From: Fictibacillus sp. BK138
Lineage (GTDB): Bacteria > Bacillota > Bacilli > Bacillales > Fictibacillaceae
Length of the DNA stretch: 64,000 bases
Direction of reading: 5' to 3'
Assembly: GCF_004216955.1 (NCBI RefSeq)
Contig: NZ_SGXL01000001.1
Coordinates: 62,001-126,000 of the forward strand
In this document: positions 33,623-41,993 of the stretch, piece by piece
Position numbering within the stretch: position 1 is the stretch's first letter
Layout of the letters: each line of letters starts with the position of its first letter
Program-made: the position numbers and the translations under genes
The notes under the pieces: generated by a model
The model's input: only the letters and a program-made list of their open reading frames with translations
Told to the model about the DNA's origin: nothing
Database searches by the model: none

Positions 33623-35017
33623 TTATAGAGCTGATGCTTCTTTCTTAATGGATTTCTCCAGCTCAAACCAATAGTCAGCAAGGGTCTCCATACCTTTATC
33701 GAAGTTTTCCAGATGGAAGTGTTCGTTTGGTGCATGGAAGTTCTCTGTTGAAAGACCGAAGCCCATCAAAACAACTGGAATGTTTAACATTTGGTCGAAG
33801 GTTGCAACGATTGGAATAGATCCGCCGCCGCGAGTGAAGGCTGTTGGTACACCGTACACTTTTTCATAAGAACGTGCTGCAGCTTGAATCGCTGGGTGGT
33901 CAAACGGTGTTACATAAGGCGCTCCTTTATCAAAAAGAGTAACCTTAACATCAATACCAACAGGCTTGTGTTTTTCAATGTGAGCCTTTACTTTTTCAAT
34001 GATCTCGTCTGGCTCTTGGTTTGGTACGAGGCGGCAGCTGATTTTGGCATGAGCCTCTGCAGGGATGACCGTCTTGATGCCTTCGCCCTGGAAGCCTCCC
34101 CAGATTCCGTTAAGCTCTAACGTAGGACGAGCCCATGTGCGTTCGATGTGAGAATAGCCTTCCTCACCAGTGAGCTCTGTTACGCCAAGCTGCTTTTTCA
34201 ATGCTTCTTCCGTAAGCGGAAGAGCACGGAACGCTTCTCTTTCTTCCTCTGTTAGCTCTTGAACATTATCATAAAAACCATCCACTAAAATACGTCCGTT
34301 TTCGTCACGGAAAGATTGCAAAAGTTCGGTAATCGCATGCAATGGATTCTGAACAGCTCCGCCATAAAGACCAGAGTGAAGATCGCTGTTCGGTCCAGTT
34401 ACGTCAACTTGCATCGCACACATGCCGCGCAGACCGTAGCAGATCGCTGGCTTTCCGCGATCGAGCATGCCTGTATCAGAAATCACGATCACATCGGCTG
34501 CTAAAAGTTCTTTGTTGTTTTCGATAAACTTCGGAAGGCTCGGACTGCCGATTTCTTCTTCTCCTTCGATACAAAACTTAAAGTTAAGAGGAAGAGTTCC
34601 TTCTGTTTCTAAAATAGCCTGCAAAACTTTTAAATGCATGAACGTTTGGCCTTTATCGTCAGATGCACCGCGTGCATAAAGTTTATTGTCGCGGATCGTA
34701 GCTTCATAAGGAGGCGTCTCCCAAAGCTCAAGTGGATCAACAGGCTGAACATCATAATGTCCATAAACGAGCACAGTCGGTTTTCCTTCTGCTTTCAGCC
34801 AGTCCGCATAAACAACAGGGTGTCCGTCTGTCTCGTGAATCTTTACGTTATCCATACCGATCTTAGATAGCTCGTCTGCGATCCACTCCGCACCTTTTCG
34901 AACGTCTTCCTTATGTTCAGGCAGTGCGCTAACACTTGGTACAGCAAGCCAGTCCGTCAGCTCTTTTAAATGGGTATCACGGTTTTCTTTTAAATAGCTC
35001 GTAATCTTTTCAGTCAT
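33623..35017 (-). CDS. M20-family metallo-dipeptidase
   Basis: 464 residues. Zinc ligands and catalytic residues of the M20 family: VLVYGHYDVQPVDP (His about 84), RGASDDKGQTFMHL (Asp about 118), CIEGEEEIGSPS (catalytic Glu pair about 150), VISDTGML, and GFGLSTENFHAPNEHF near the end. The lid domain lies at about 200-330. It cleaves short peptides in the cytoplasm. RBS AAGGAGG. Followed upstream by a 158-residue protein gene 19 bases away, so the two are probably co-transcribed. Confidence 0.93.
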   Translation of the reverse strand: MTEKITSYLKENRDTHLKELTDWLAVPSVSALPEHKEDVRKGAEWIADELSKIGMDNVKIHETDGHPVVYADWLKAEGKPTVLVYGHYDVQPVDPLELWETPPYEATIRDNKLYARGASDDKGQTFMHLKVLQAILETEGTLPLNFKFCIEGEEEIGSPSLPKFIENNKELLAADVIVISDTGMLDRGKPAICYGLRGMCAMQVDVTGPNSDLHSGLYGGAVQNPLHAITELLQSFRDENGRILVDGFYDNVQELTEEEREAFRALPLTEEALKKQLGVTELTGEEGYSHIERTWARPTLELNGIWGGFQGEGIKTVIPAEAHAKISCRLVPNQEPDEIIEKVKAHIEKHKPVGIDVKVTLFDKGAPYVTPFDHPAIQAAARSYEKVYGVPTAFTRGGGSIPIVATFDQMLNIPVVLMGFGLSTENFHAPNEHFHLENFDKGMETLADYWFELEKSIKKEASAL

Positions 35018-35036
35018 TTAGAGTCCTCCTTATGTA

Positions 35037-35513
35037 TTACGCTTTAGTTCCTAGTTTAATAGAGTTCAGCTCGGAAATGAAATATTCTTTATCCTCTTTT
35101 TTTGCGATGTTTTCTGCCGATTTTGATGCAAGTGAATAGTATTCCTCCATCTTCACTTCTTCTCCTTTGACCATATACGCCCGGGCGACTGCTTCATAGG
35201 CGAATGATAGATCGAAATCTTTAATCTCATTTTGAAGACAGAGTTCCAGAGATTGCTGACCGTGAAGCAATGCTGATTCACCCATTTTTAATAGGGAATA
35301 GACCCTAGAAATCTGCCATTCGCCACGTGCATAGTTCAACGGGGTTCCAGCAGCACCCCAATGAAAGCGGGAAGCGTGTGCTGTATGGATCATCTCGAGG
35401 TCTTCCTCATTCGTACGATCCTTCTTTTCAATGAGATCCCACGTTTTATTAAAATTCTCCACTGCTTGTTTGCGATGCCATTCTTCTTTTGTAAACTTGT
35501 CCATCCATTTCAC
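35037..35513 (-). CDS. conserved hypothetical helical protein
   Basis: 158 residues, all-alpha, with TPR-like spacing: HASRFHWGAAGTPLNYARGE, SRVYSLLKMGESALLHGQQS and FAYEAVARAYMVKGE. First gene of a likely two-gene unit with the dipeptidase. RBS AAGGTGTG. Proteins of this type are found in bacilli without an assigned function. Confidence 0.75.
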   Translation of the reverse strand: MKWMDKFTKEEWHRKQAVENFNKTWDLIEKKDRTNEEDLEMIHTAHASRFHWGAAGTPLNYARGEWQISRVYSLLKMGESALLHGQQSLELCLQNEIKDFDLSFAYEAVARAYMVKGEEVKMEEYYSLASKSAENIAKKEDKEYFISELNSIKLGTKA

Positions 35514-35620
35514 ACACCTTATGTATTTGTGGTTTACTAAAGGTAAAGCTAACGGTAAAGATATTCTGTAAAAATGAGCGTAACCCTTTTAAAAGTTTTA
35601 ATAGAAAGAGTGGAGACACA

Positions 35621-36430
35621 TTGAATAAAAAAATTGGATTTATCGGATTTGGCAAAATGGCACAGGCGATGGCAGGCGGGATGATTCATTCTGAATTAGT
35701 CAGAGCGGATCAGATTATGGCAAGCATGCGTACAGAGAAATCCAGAACGCTTGCAGCTGAACAGTTCGGAATAGAAGTTTCAGCAGTTAACCGTGATATA
35801 GCGGTATCCGCAGACGTCTTATTCCTGGCAGTTGCTCCTTATACGTATTTTGAAGTGATAGAAGAAATAAAAGAAGACATCAATCCTGAAGCTATTATCA
35901 TTACCGTTGCAGCGGGTATTACGACGTCAGATGTAGAGAATGCGTTCGGTAAAAAGGTAAAAGTGGTGCGTACGATGCCGAATACACCTTCCCTTGTAGG
36001 AGCGGGTATGACTGCTGTTTCGGTGAACAGTGAAATTACAGATGAAGATCTGGAAACAGTCGAAAAATTATTAAGCAGTTTCGGAAAAGTAGAGATTGTT
36101 GCAGAAGAACAAATGGATACGATCCCAGCGATCAGCGGTTCTTCGCCAGCTTATGTATACATGATGATTGAAGCGATGGCAGATGGCGGCGTAAGGCAAG
36201 GGCTCACGCGTGATCAGTCGTATCGTTTAGCGGCTCAAGCTGTCTTAGGTGCAGCACAGATGGTCCTAGAGACAGGAAAGCACCCTGGTGAGTTAAAAGA
36301 TCAAGTAACATCACCAGGCGGGGCAACAATAGCTGCGGTTTCAACGTTGGAGCAGGAACGATTCCGCGGTGCCATAATAGCTGCAATGGACAGCTGCACA
36401 GCAAAAGTTAAAGAGTTGGGGAAAAAATAA
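35621..36430 (+). CDS. proC: pyrroline-5-carboxylate reductase
   Basis: 269 residues from TTG 35621 with GTGGAG 8 bases before. NADPH-binding Rossmann motif [18 protein letters not shown] at the N-terminus, [15 protein letters not shown] in the middle, and the family signature [20 protein letters not shown] near the end. It carries out the last step of proline synthesis. The stop overlaps the helicase start by one base (TAATG), so the two are translated together. Confidence 0.96.
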   Translation: MNKKIGFIGFGKMAQAMAGGMIHSELVRADQIMASMRTEKSRTLAAEQFGIEVSAVNRDIAVSADVLFLAVAPYTYFEVIEEIKEDINPEAIIITVAAGITTSDVENAFGKKVKVVRTMPNTPSLVGAGMTAVSVNSEITDEDLETVEKLLSSFGKVEIVAEEQMDTIPAISGSSPAYVYMMIEAMADGGVRQGLTRDQSYRLAAQAVLGAAQMVLETGKHPGELKDQVTSPGGATIAAVSTLEQERFRGAIIAAMDSCTAKVKELGKK

Positions 36431-37545
36431 TGAGATTTAAAGAATTAGGCATATCAGATGCTCTTGTAGATGTTTTATTACAGAACGGAATAGGGGAACC
36501 GACACCGATTCAAAAAGAGACGATCCCCATTATTTTAGATGGAAAAGATGTGGTAGGACAGGCACAGACAGGAACGGGAAAAACTCTTGCTTTTGTGCTG
36601 CCGATCCTTCAAAAAATAGATAGTGAGAATCCTTACATTCAAGGTTTGATTGTAGCTCCGACAAGAGAGCTAGCCATTCAGATTACAGCGGAAGTTAGAA
36701 AGCTGACAGAGCCGCTGAATGAAATTAACGTTCTTGCCGTTTACGGGGGACAGGATGTTATCGCACAGATGCATAAACTGGAAGGGAAAGTGCATCTAGT
36801 AGTAGGGACGCCTGGCAGACTGCTTGATCATATTCGCCGTGAAACGATCGATTTGTCTGAAGTCTCAACCTTTGTGCTTGATGAAGCCGACCAGATGCTG
36901 CATATCGGTTTCTTAACAGAAATTGAGGACATCATGGAACAAGTACCAGAATCCCGCCAGACCTTGCTTTTTTCAGCAACAATGCCTGATGAAGTAAAGA
37001 GGCTGGCTCAGACTTACACGAAAAATCCTCGGGACATTCATATTAAAACGAAACAGGTTACCCTGAAGGAAATCCGGCAGCGTGTGGTTGAAACGACGGA
37101 CCGAGGCAAGCAGAACGATCTCGTTCAAACCATTCGTTTATTGCGTCCTTACCTCGCTATTATTTTTTGCCGGACAAAGCGAAGAGTAAGCAAGTTAAAT
37201 GAGGCTCTGCAGAACATGGGGTATAACGCTGATGAACTGCATGGTGACCTTTCCCAAGCGAAAAGAGAAGACGTCATGAAACGTTTCCGCGAAGGAGAGA
37301 TTCAGTTTCTTGTGGCAACTGACGTAGCAGCCCGCGGTTTGGACGTAGAAGGTGTTACACATGTTTTCAACTATGATATCGCACTTGATACAGAGAGCTA
37401 CATTCATAGAATCGGAAGAACGGGCCGTGCTGGAGGGAAAGGCTTAGCGGTTACGTTTGTGGCACAAAAGGATCGCAGGCTGCTTCAGATAATCGAAAGG
37501 GAAACCGATCAGCGTTTAAAGAAATTAAAACTTGAATTTATGTAG
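36430..37545 (+). CDS. yfmL: DEAD-box RNA helicase, short YfmL-like form
   Basis: 371 residues, only the two RecA-like domains with no C-terminal RNA-binding extension, matching YfmL. Motifs in order: Q motif and [19 protein letters not shown] (about 44-51), Ia PTRELAIQ, Ib [65 protein letters not shown]. YfmL of B. subtilis is linked to cold growth and ribosome assembly. Operon with proC. Confidence 0.92.
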   Translation: MRFKELGISDALVDVLLQNGIGEPTPIQKETIPIILDGKDVVGQAQTGTGKTLAFVLPILQKIDSENPYIQGLIVAPTRELAIQITAEVRKLTEPLNEINVLAVYGGQDVIAQMHKLEGKVHLVVGTPGRLLDHIRRETIDLSEVSTFVLDEADQMLHIGFLTEIEDIMEQVPESRQTLLFSATMPDEVKRLAQTYTKNPRDIHIKTKQVTLKEIRQRVVETTDRGKQNDLVQTIRLLRPYLAIIFCRTKRRVSKLNEALQNMGYNADELHGDLSQAKREDVMKRFREGEIQFLVATDVAARGLDVEGVTHVFNYDIALDTESYIHRIGRTGRAGGKGLAVTFVAQKDRRLLQIIERETDQRLKKLKLEFM

Positions 37546-37549
37546 CAAA

Positions 37550-37578
37550 AAAGGAAGCCAAGTGAAATGGCTTCCTTT
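37550..37578. terminator. terminator between convergent yfmL and monooxygenase genes
   Basis: AAAGGAAGCCA pairs with TGGCTTCCTTT around 7 bases. Confidence 0.85.
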
Positions 37579-37583
37579 ATTAC

Positions 37584-37880
37584 TTATTGAACAACTTCTT
37601 GTCCCGTAAAGATTTTCACATTAGGTGGAGCATCCATAAAGCGTTGTGCTTTTTGGCCAAACTGAATGAAATGGTCACTTGTATTGTGGTTTTGAACGGC
37701 TTCTTGATTTTCCCAAACTTCCACCATCATGTATGTGGACTCTGTTTCAGTATCTTTCATGAGATCATATTGAATGTTTCCATTTTCTTTTCGAGATGCT
37801 TCAATCAGTGTTTTTACCTCTTGAATGAAATCTTCTTCTTTCTCTTTTAAGACTGATAATGCAGCATGAATAATAATCAT
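37584..37880 (-). CDS. ABM-domain (quinol/antibiotic biosynthesis) monooxygenase
   Basis: 98 residues, a single dimeric alpha-beta-barrel module: MIIIHAALSVLKEKEEDFIQ, SRKENGNIQYDLMKD and YMMVEVWENQEAVQNHNTSDHF. The YgiN-like group oxidises quinols or detoxifies aromatic compounds without cofactors. It lies 12 bases after the nitroreductase and behind the same MarR regulator, so it belongs to the electrophile-stress unit. Confidence 0.87.
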   Translation of the reverse strand: MIIIHAALSVLKEKEEDFIQEVKTLIEASRKENGNIQYDLMKDTETESTYMMVEVWENQEAVQNHNTSDHFIQFGQKAQRFMDAPPNVKIFTGQEVVQ

Positions 37881-37892
37881 GTTTTCCCCTCC

Positions 37893-38528
37893 TTATCTCC
37901 ACTCTGTTGTATCTTCAACGGATAGACGAACGGATTGATATCCTTTGTCTGCGGCTTTACCGATAGAGATCAGCATAACAGGGAAGTATCTTTCTTTATC
38001 TAATTCAAACGCTTCAGCGATCTTGTCTTTTTCATAGCCGCCGATTGGGTTTGTATCATATCCATGTGCACGTGCCACTAGCATTAGCTGCATAGAAACA
38101 AGTCCAGCATCAATCAGATTCATGTCTTTAAATTGCTCTCGTGTCATTTGTTCCAACAGACCTCTGATCGCAGGTACTTGCTGCTCTCTTACTTCTTGAG
38201 GCATGTGTCCTTCTTCAACAGCTTTATCATAGATTGTTCCGAGGTAATCTAAGCTATTATTATCGGCAAAAACAGCAATAATGGCAGCGGATGATTCAAC
38301 TTGCCTCTGATTAAATTTAGCAAGAGGCTTTAATGCTTCTTTTCCTTCTGGCGTATCAATTACTACAAAACGCCAAGGCTGCAAGTTAACAGATGAAGGT
38401 GCAAGAGATGCTTCTGTTAAAATTTCCTTCAACTCTTCTCTTGAGATTTTTACAGATGGGTCGTAATTGCGAATTGAACGGCGTCCGGTAATAATTTCAT
38501 GAAAATCATTTATTTTTGTTTGTTCCAT
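37893..38528 (-). CDS. nitroreductase/NAD(P)H:quinone oxidoreductase (MhqN/YodC-like)
   Basis: 211 residues of the FMN-dependent nitroreductase family: GRRSIRNYDPS near the N-terminus binds FMN phosphate, APSSVNLQPWRFVVI follows, and NPIGGY toward the C-terminus. Together with the ABM protein and the MarR gene in front, this mirrors quinone/diamide-responsive units of Bacillus (MhqR-mhqNOP, YodB-yodC), but I cannot say which is the orthologue. RBS AAAGGAG. Confidence 0.88.
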   Translation of the reverse strand: MEQTKINDFHEIITGRRSIRNYDPSVKISREELKEILTEASLAPSSVNLQPWRFVVIDTPEGKEALKPLAKFNQRQVESSAAIIAVFADNNSLDYLGTIYDKAVEEGHMPQEVREQQVPAIRGLLEQMTREQFKDMNLIDAGLVSMQLMLVARAHGYDTNPIGGYEKDKIAEAFELDKERYFPVMLISIGKAADKGYQSVRLSVEDTTEWR

Positions 38529-38544
38529 GTAAACATTCTCCTTT

Positions 38545-38556
38545 ATGACTAGTCAT
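38545..38556. promoter_or_regulatory. palindrome between marR and the nitroreductase gene
   Basis: ATGACTAGTCAT, perfect 12-bp palindrome directly upstream of the nitroreductase RBS. Candidate operator, but it differs from the TTGA-N4-TCAA sites before marR. Confidence 0.4.
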
Positions 38557-38574
38557 TGTTGTTAGTAGTTTGTT

Positions 38575-39006
38575 TTATTTATAAATCTCGATATTGTGTT
38601 GAATACGAGTTAACATTTCGAGAAGAAGCTTCCTTTCCTCTTTAGAGAAATCTTGCAATACACCTGAGATGAATCTTTCTTTTTCTTCTCGGTATTGAAC
38701 GATTTTCGTTCGTCCTTCTTCTGTTAATGAAACGTAAGTAAAGCGCTGATCTTTAGGATCTTTTCTGCGAGTCACAGCACCTTTTTCTTCAAGCTGCTTT
38801 AAATGGCGAGTTACTGCCGCGTGGTCAATGTTGACTTTTCTTTGCAGCTCTCGTTGGCTGATCTCATGTACTTCATATAATTCATGAAGAATTTCAAGCC
38901 GGGATTGACTGATTCCTGTACAGCTCTCAAATTTCGGTGCCGTTCGACGGTGAATCTCATATAATCGTTGTATTATTTTATCTTCTTCTCTATATGAGTG
39001 AGACAA
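38575..39006 (-). CDS. MarR-family transcriptional regulator
   Basis: 143 residues from TTG 39004-39006, placed 6 bases after GAGAGGGGG. The longer frame to 39042 would start inside the operator. Winged helix at 30-110: ISQSRLEILHELYEV, ISQRELQRKVNIDHAAVTRHLKQLE and the wing RRKDPKDQRFTYVSLTEEG. One Cys near residue 30 (FESCTG) could serve as a redox switch, as in YodB/MhqR-type sensors. It probably represses itself and the nitroreductase-monooxygenase pair. Confidence 0.88.
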   Translation of the reverse strand: MSHSYREEDKIIQRLYEIHRRTAPKFESCTGISQSRLEILHELYEVHEISQRELQRKVNIDHAAVTRHLKQLEEKGAVTRRKDPKDQRFTYVSLTEEGRTKIVQYREEKERFISGVLQDFSKEERKLLLEMLTRIQHNIEIYK

Positions 39007-39030
39007 GCGACTCCCCCTCTCGTTATATAA

Positions 39031-39057
39031 TTGATGGGTCAATTATTGATACGTCAA
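39031..39057. promoter_or_regulatory. tandem operator of the marR gene
   Basis: TTGATGGGTCAA and TTGATACGTCAA, two inverted repeats of the form TTGA-N4-TCAA separated by 3 bp, 25-50 bp upstream of the chosen marR start. Confidence 0.6.
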
Positions 39058-39205
39058 CTAATATACAAAATGTAATAATATATTGTCAATAAATGAAACT
39101 TATTATAAAAGTGAATATTTTTAACGATACTAAACAAGATTAATCTTATATAAAAAAATTAACAAATAAATAATAGAGATTGAGGTTAGCAACAAATAAA
39201 ATATG

Positions 39206-39236
39206 GGTATATAATACCAACTGTTATTACCAGGTA
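39206..39236. promoter_or_regulatory. two palindromes upstream of the desaturase gene
   Basis: GGTATATAATACC (39206-39218) and TACCAGGTA (39228-39236), sharing TACC/GGTA arms, about 90-120 bp before the desaturase start. Possible operator. The rest of the 39058-39323 gap is AT-rich, with no ORF. Confidence 0.4.
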
Positions 39237-39323
39237 TTAAAAACGGTTGCTTCATAAAACAAACCTTGTTACCATAATAAAGTACAAGAATTCAAAAGAG
39301 TCAGATTTAGAGGAGTTGAGCAA

Positions 39324-40427
39324 ATGAAAGATCTACAATCGTTTGGCTGGTATGCAGCAAAAATCGCTCCCAAGCTGCCGAAAGAGGCTTTTAAACCGGT
39401 ACCATCACGGTTATGGGGAGGACTTGTCTACTTATTGATCGCAATCGCCGGTATTTTGGTTATCGGTTTATTAAATAATCTGCATCCTTGGTTAGGAATC
39501 GGAATTGCTGTAATTCTAGGTACTAGTTTCGCAGGGATGGGCTTTTTAGGACATGAGATCTTGCACGGAACAGTCATTCGCAAGCCTTGGCTGCGTGACT
39601 TTTTAGGAGCGGTGGCATTCTGGCCGTTAAGTGTTGGACCAAAGCTTTGGCGTAAATGGCATAACACAACACATCATGTTCATACACAAGAGGACGGCGA
39701 AGACCCAGATGCGTGGCCGACATTAGAAAATCTGTCACATAAGCCTTTCTTACAAAAAGTGTACAAGCTTCCAATGTGGATGCGCTCCATTGTAAGTTTT
39801 GCTTTTCTATCCATTTCATTTACAACGCATGGACTCTTCATGTTCAAGCGCTTTATTAAGGAATTTAAGCCTAGCAAACGTCCGTCTGTATGGCTACAGC
39901 TATTACTGCCTTGGGCAACTTGGCTCGGACTATTGGTATGGCTTGGTCCTGTTAAATGGTTCTTTGCTGTATTGCTTCCGCTATTGATCGCGAATGCGAT
40001 TGTAATGAGCTATATTTCAACAAACCATCGTCTGAATCCAATGACTGATGTGAACGATCCGCTCGCAAACAGCTTAACGGTCACTGTACCAAAATGGGTG
40101 GACGTGCTTCATTTTAACTTCTCTTACCATACGGAACATCATTTGTTTCCGGGTATGAGTCCAAAATATTATCCGCTCGTTAAAAAGCATATTAAAGAAA
40201 TGTGGCCTGAACGCTATCACGAGATGCCGCATTGGAAAGCATTAGTGACGTTATGGAAAACGCCGCGAGTGTACTTCAATCAGCATCAATTCGTAGATCC
40301 GGCACCAGGCAACGTATATCCTTCGCTTGGACATGGTCTGAATCCTGACCGTATATCCTATCAAAAAGGAGAATCATCAGAACGAGAGATGAATTCTCCA
40401 AAAGGAACACCTAAAAGCATCCATTAA
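39324..40427 (+). CDS. membrane fatty acid (acyl-lipid) desaturase
   Basis: 367 residues. Three histidine boxes that hold the di-iron centre: HEILHG (about 77), HNTTHH (about 112) and HTEHH (about 271). Four to six membrane helices in two groups. It introduces double bonds into membrane lipids, adjusting fluidity in the cold. The C-terminal tail after about 340 is polar. RBS GAGGAG. Unlike B. subtilis des, no DesKR two-component pair is adjacent. Confidence 0.92.
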   Translation: MKDLQSFGWYAAKIAPKLPKEAFKPVPSRLWGGLVYLLIAIAGILVIGLLNNLHPWLGIGIAVILGTSFAGMGFLGHEILHGTVIRKPWLRDFLGAVAFWPLSVGPKLWRKWHNTTHHVHTQEDGEDPDAWPTLENLSHKPFLQKVYKLPMWMRSIVSFAFLSISFTTHGLFMFKRFIKEFKPSKRPSVWLQLLLPWATWLGLLVWLGPVKWFFAVLLPLLIANAIVMSYISTNHRLNPMTDVNDPLANSLTVTVPKWVDVLHFNFSYHTEHHLFPGMSPKYYPLVKKHIKEMWPERYHEMPHWKALVTLWKTPRVYFNQHQFVDPAPGNVYPSLGHGLNPDRISYQKGESSEREMNSPKGTPKSIH

Positions 40428-40447
40428 TTTGGGTGCTTTTTCTTTTT
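40413..40447 (+). terminator. terminator of the desaturase gene
   Basis: AAAAGCATCC pairs with GGGTGCTTTT (one G-T), followed by a T-rich tail. The left arm overlaps the last codons. Confidence 0.75.
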
Positions 40448-40493
40448 CCAATTAACTGTAAAACTCATTTATAATGAAGTACAGGGGGGAAAG

Positions 40494-41294
40494 ATGTTGA
40501 AAAATTTACGGGGAGATATTAAAGATTTTTTAGAATTCTACAAGGAACTCTTATTAGAAGTTCTGCCTGCTGAACGAGTTCATGGCATTTATTTGTACGG
40601 TTCTTTGGCATTGGATGCATTCGATCCCGATACGAGTGATATTGATTTTGTTACAGTGATTAACGGGCGGATTGGAAAGAAAACAGAGGAATCATTGAAG
40701 CTTGTCCATTTAAGAAGCAATTCACATCCTCTTGGTGTTAGGATGGATGGCTGCTATGTCACGGTTGATCAAGCAGGAAAGGTATATCGCGAAATAGAGG
40801 AATATCCGTTCTTTGCTGACGGGAAACTTCATAAAGGACATTATGATTTAAACTACATAACGTGGTGGACACTTCAGAACAAAGGTGTCGTTGTATACGG
40901 TGAACCCATTTCTTCACTTAATTTAGATATGAAGTGGGAAGATGTTCAAAAGACATTGAACTATAATGTAAATACATATTGGAATGAAAAATTAGAACGT
41001 GACATGTGTTTCTTTTATGATGACTGGATCGAGTTTGGTATCATTACGCTATGCAGAATATATTTGTCGCTGGAATATCGAAAAATCTTCAGCAAGAAAG
41101 AAGCGGTTGCTAAAGCAAGGGCGTTATTGCCTGCAAGGTATCATCCGATTTTGCTGGAGGGGCTTAGAATAAAAACAAATCCAGAGTCCGAGTCTTACTA
41201 TCACTCAAAAGAAGTCCGGAAAGAGGATATGAAACGGTTTGTTGAGTATGTCATTATATATTGCAATGAAACCTATCAGCTTCAAAGAGCGTAA
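40494..41294 (+). CDS. aminoglycoside adenylyltransferase-like nucleotidyltransferase
   Basis: 266 residues. Pol-beta-type nucleotidyltransferase motif GIYLYGSLALDAFDPDTSDIDF at about 30-53 (GS..DxD) in two pieces, followed by a helical C-terminal domain (DUF4111-like) as in AadA/ANT(9). These enzymes transfer AMP to streptomycin or spectinomycin, but many chromosomal relatives have no proven drug activity. RBS AGGGGGGA. Single gene followed by repeat copy C. Confidence 0.82.
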   Translation: MLKNLRGDIKDFLEFYKELLLEVLPAERVHGIYLYGSLALDAFDPDTSDIDFVTVINGRIGKKTEESLKLVHLRSNSHPLGVRMDGCYVTVDQAGKVYREIEEYPFFADGKLHKGHYDLNYITWWTLQNKGVVVYGEPISSLNLDMKWEDVQKTLNYNVNTYWNEKLERDMCFFYDDWIEFGIITLCRIYLSLEYRKIFSKKEAVAKARALLPARYHPILLEGLRIKTNPESESYYHSKEVRKEDMKRFVEYVIIYCNETYQLQRA

Positions 41295-41322
41295 TAACTG
41301 TTTGGGTAATGAATGTCCTGAA

Positions 41323-41540
41323 AGTGGTTGATTTCCGCTCCAGGATGCTCGCTTTCCGGGGGGCGTGCGGTGAGCCTCCTCTGCGCTTTGCTCCGTTAGG
41401 AGTCTCACCTGTCCCGCTACCTTGAAGTATCCTTGCTCCTGCGTCTACAAGTAATTGCTAAAGATGTAAGCTTCCTCGTCGCATGCCTAGCGAGAAGCTT
41501 CTCATGTGGTAGACACGCACCTTGCGCTCCAATCAACTAG
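41323..41540 (-). repeat. dispersed GC-rich repeat, copy C (long form)
   Basis: Opposite orientation to copy B. Carries the common part (GTTGATTTCCGCTCC, GGTGAGCCTCC, AGGAGTCTCACCTGTCCC) plus an extra module of about 90 bp (GCGTCTACAAGTAATTGCT, CTTCCTCGTCGCATGCC, CATGTGGTAGACACGCAC), ending CTTGCGCTCCAATCAACT. Confidence 0.9.
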
Positions 41541-41631
41541 TCAAAGAAGCCTTTTTAACAAAAACTCATAAGCAACAATCTGTTAGAAATAAGCTTAACT
41601 AGAAATATAGAGTAAGATTGAGGGGATCTAA

Positions 41632-41952
41632 TTGAAGAAGGAAATGCATTGTGAGAGCTGTTTGATGCCGATTAAGACAAGGGATGATTTGATTACGGTT
41701 TGGGCATTTTTTAAAGTGCGGCCGTATCATAGAGCCTGTTATGCAAATTCCCTTAAAGGGGCTGCAACCTTATTTGTGTCTAATCAGCCGATAAACGGTT
41801 TTTCGGGAAACTTCACAGCATTTGTGGCGTTTATATTAGCGTGGATTCCGTTGTTTACGGATGTTACTTGGGGATTAACGGTTGTTTGTGTATTAATTGT
41901 ACTCATGCGTTTATATTCGTTTATTCGTTTTGAAAAGCAGCTGCCATTGTAA
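41632..41952 (+). CDS. small membrane protein with N-terminal cysteine motif
   Basis: 106 residues from TTG 41632 (GAGGGG 7 bases upstream; ATG 41644 is an alternative). The N-terminus has HCESCLMPI and a later Cys in YHRACYAN, a possible zinc ribbon. Two membrane helices follow at about 60-77 and 79-96. Orphan gene with its own terminator. No family recognised. Confidence 0.7.
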   Translation: MKKEMHCESCLMPIKTRDDLITVWAFFKVRPYHRACYANSLKGAATLFVSNQPINGFSGNFTAFVAFILAWIPLFTDVTWGLTVVCVLIVLMRLYSFIRFEKQLPL

Positions 41953-41990
41953 AAAAGCGTGCTCTCCCTTTTTGGAAAGCACGCTTTTTT
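41951..41990. terminator. strong terminator between convergent genes
   Basis: AAAAAAGCGTGCT pairs with AGCACGCTTTTTT, bidirectional. It also ends the alpha-glucosidase operon. Confidence 0.9.
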
Positions 41991-41993
41991 ATA

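Noticed and set aside
33345-33674. Open frames across array 2 that translate as heptad-like repeats (RET at every seventh residue)
   Set aside because: They have no ribosome site and a similar pattern appears in frames on both strands. The 21-bp DNA phase alone produces seven-codon periodicity, so I treat it as DNA structure, not protein.
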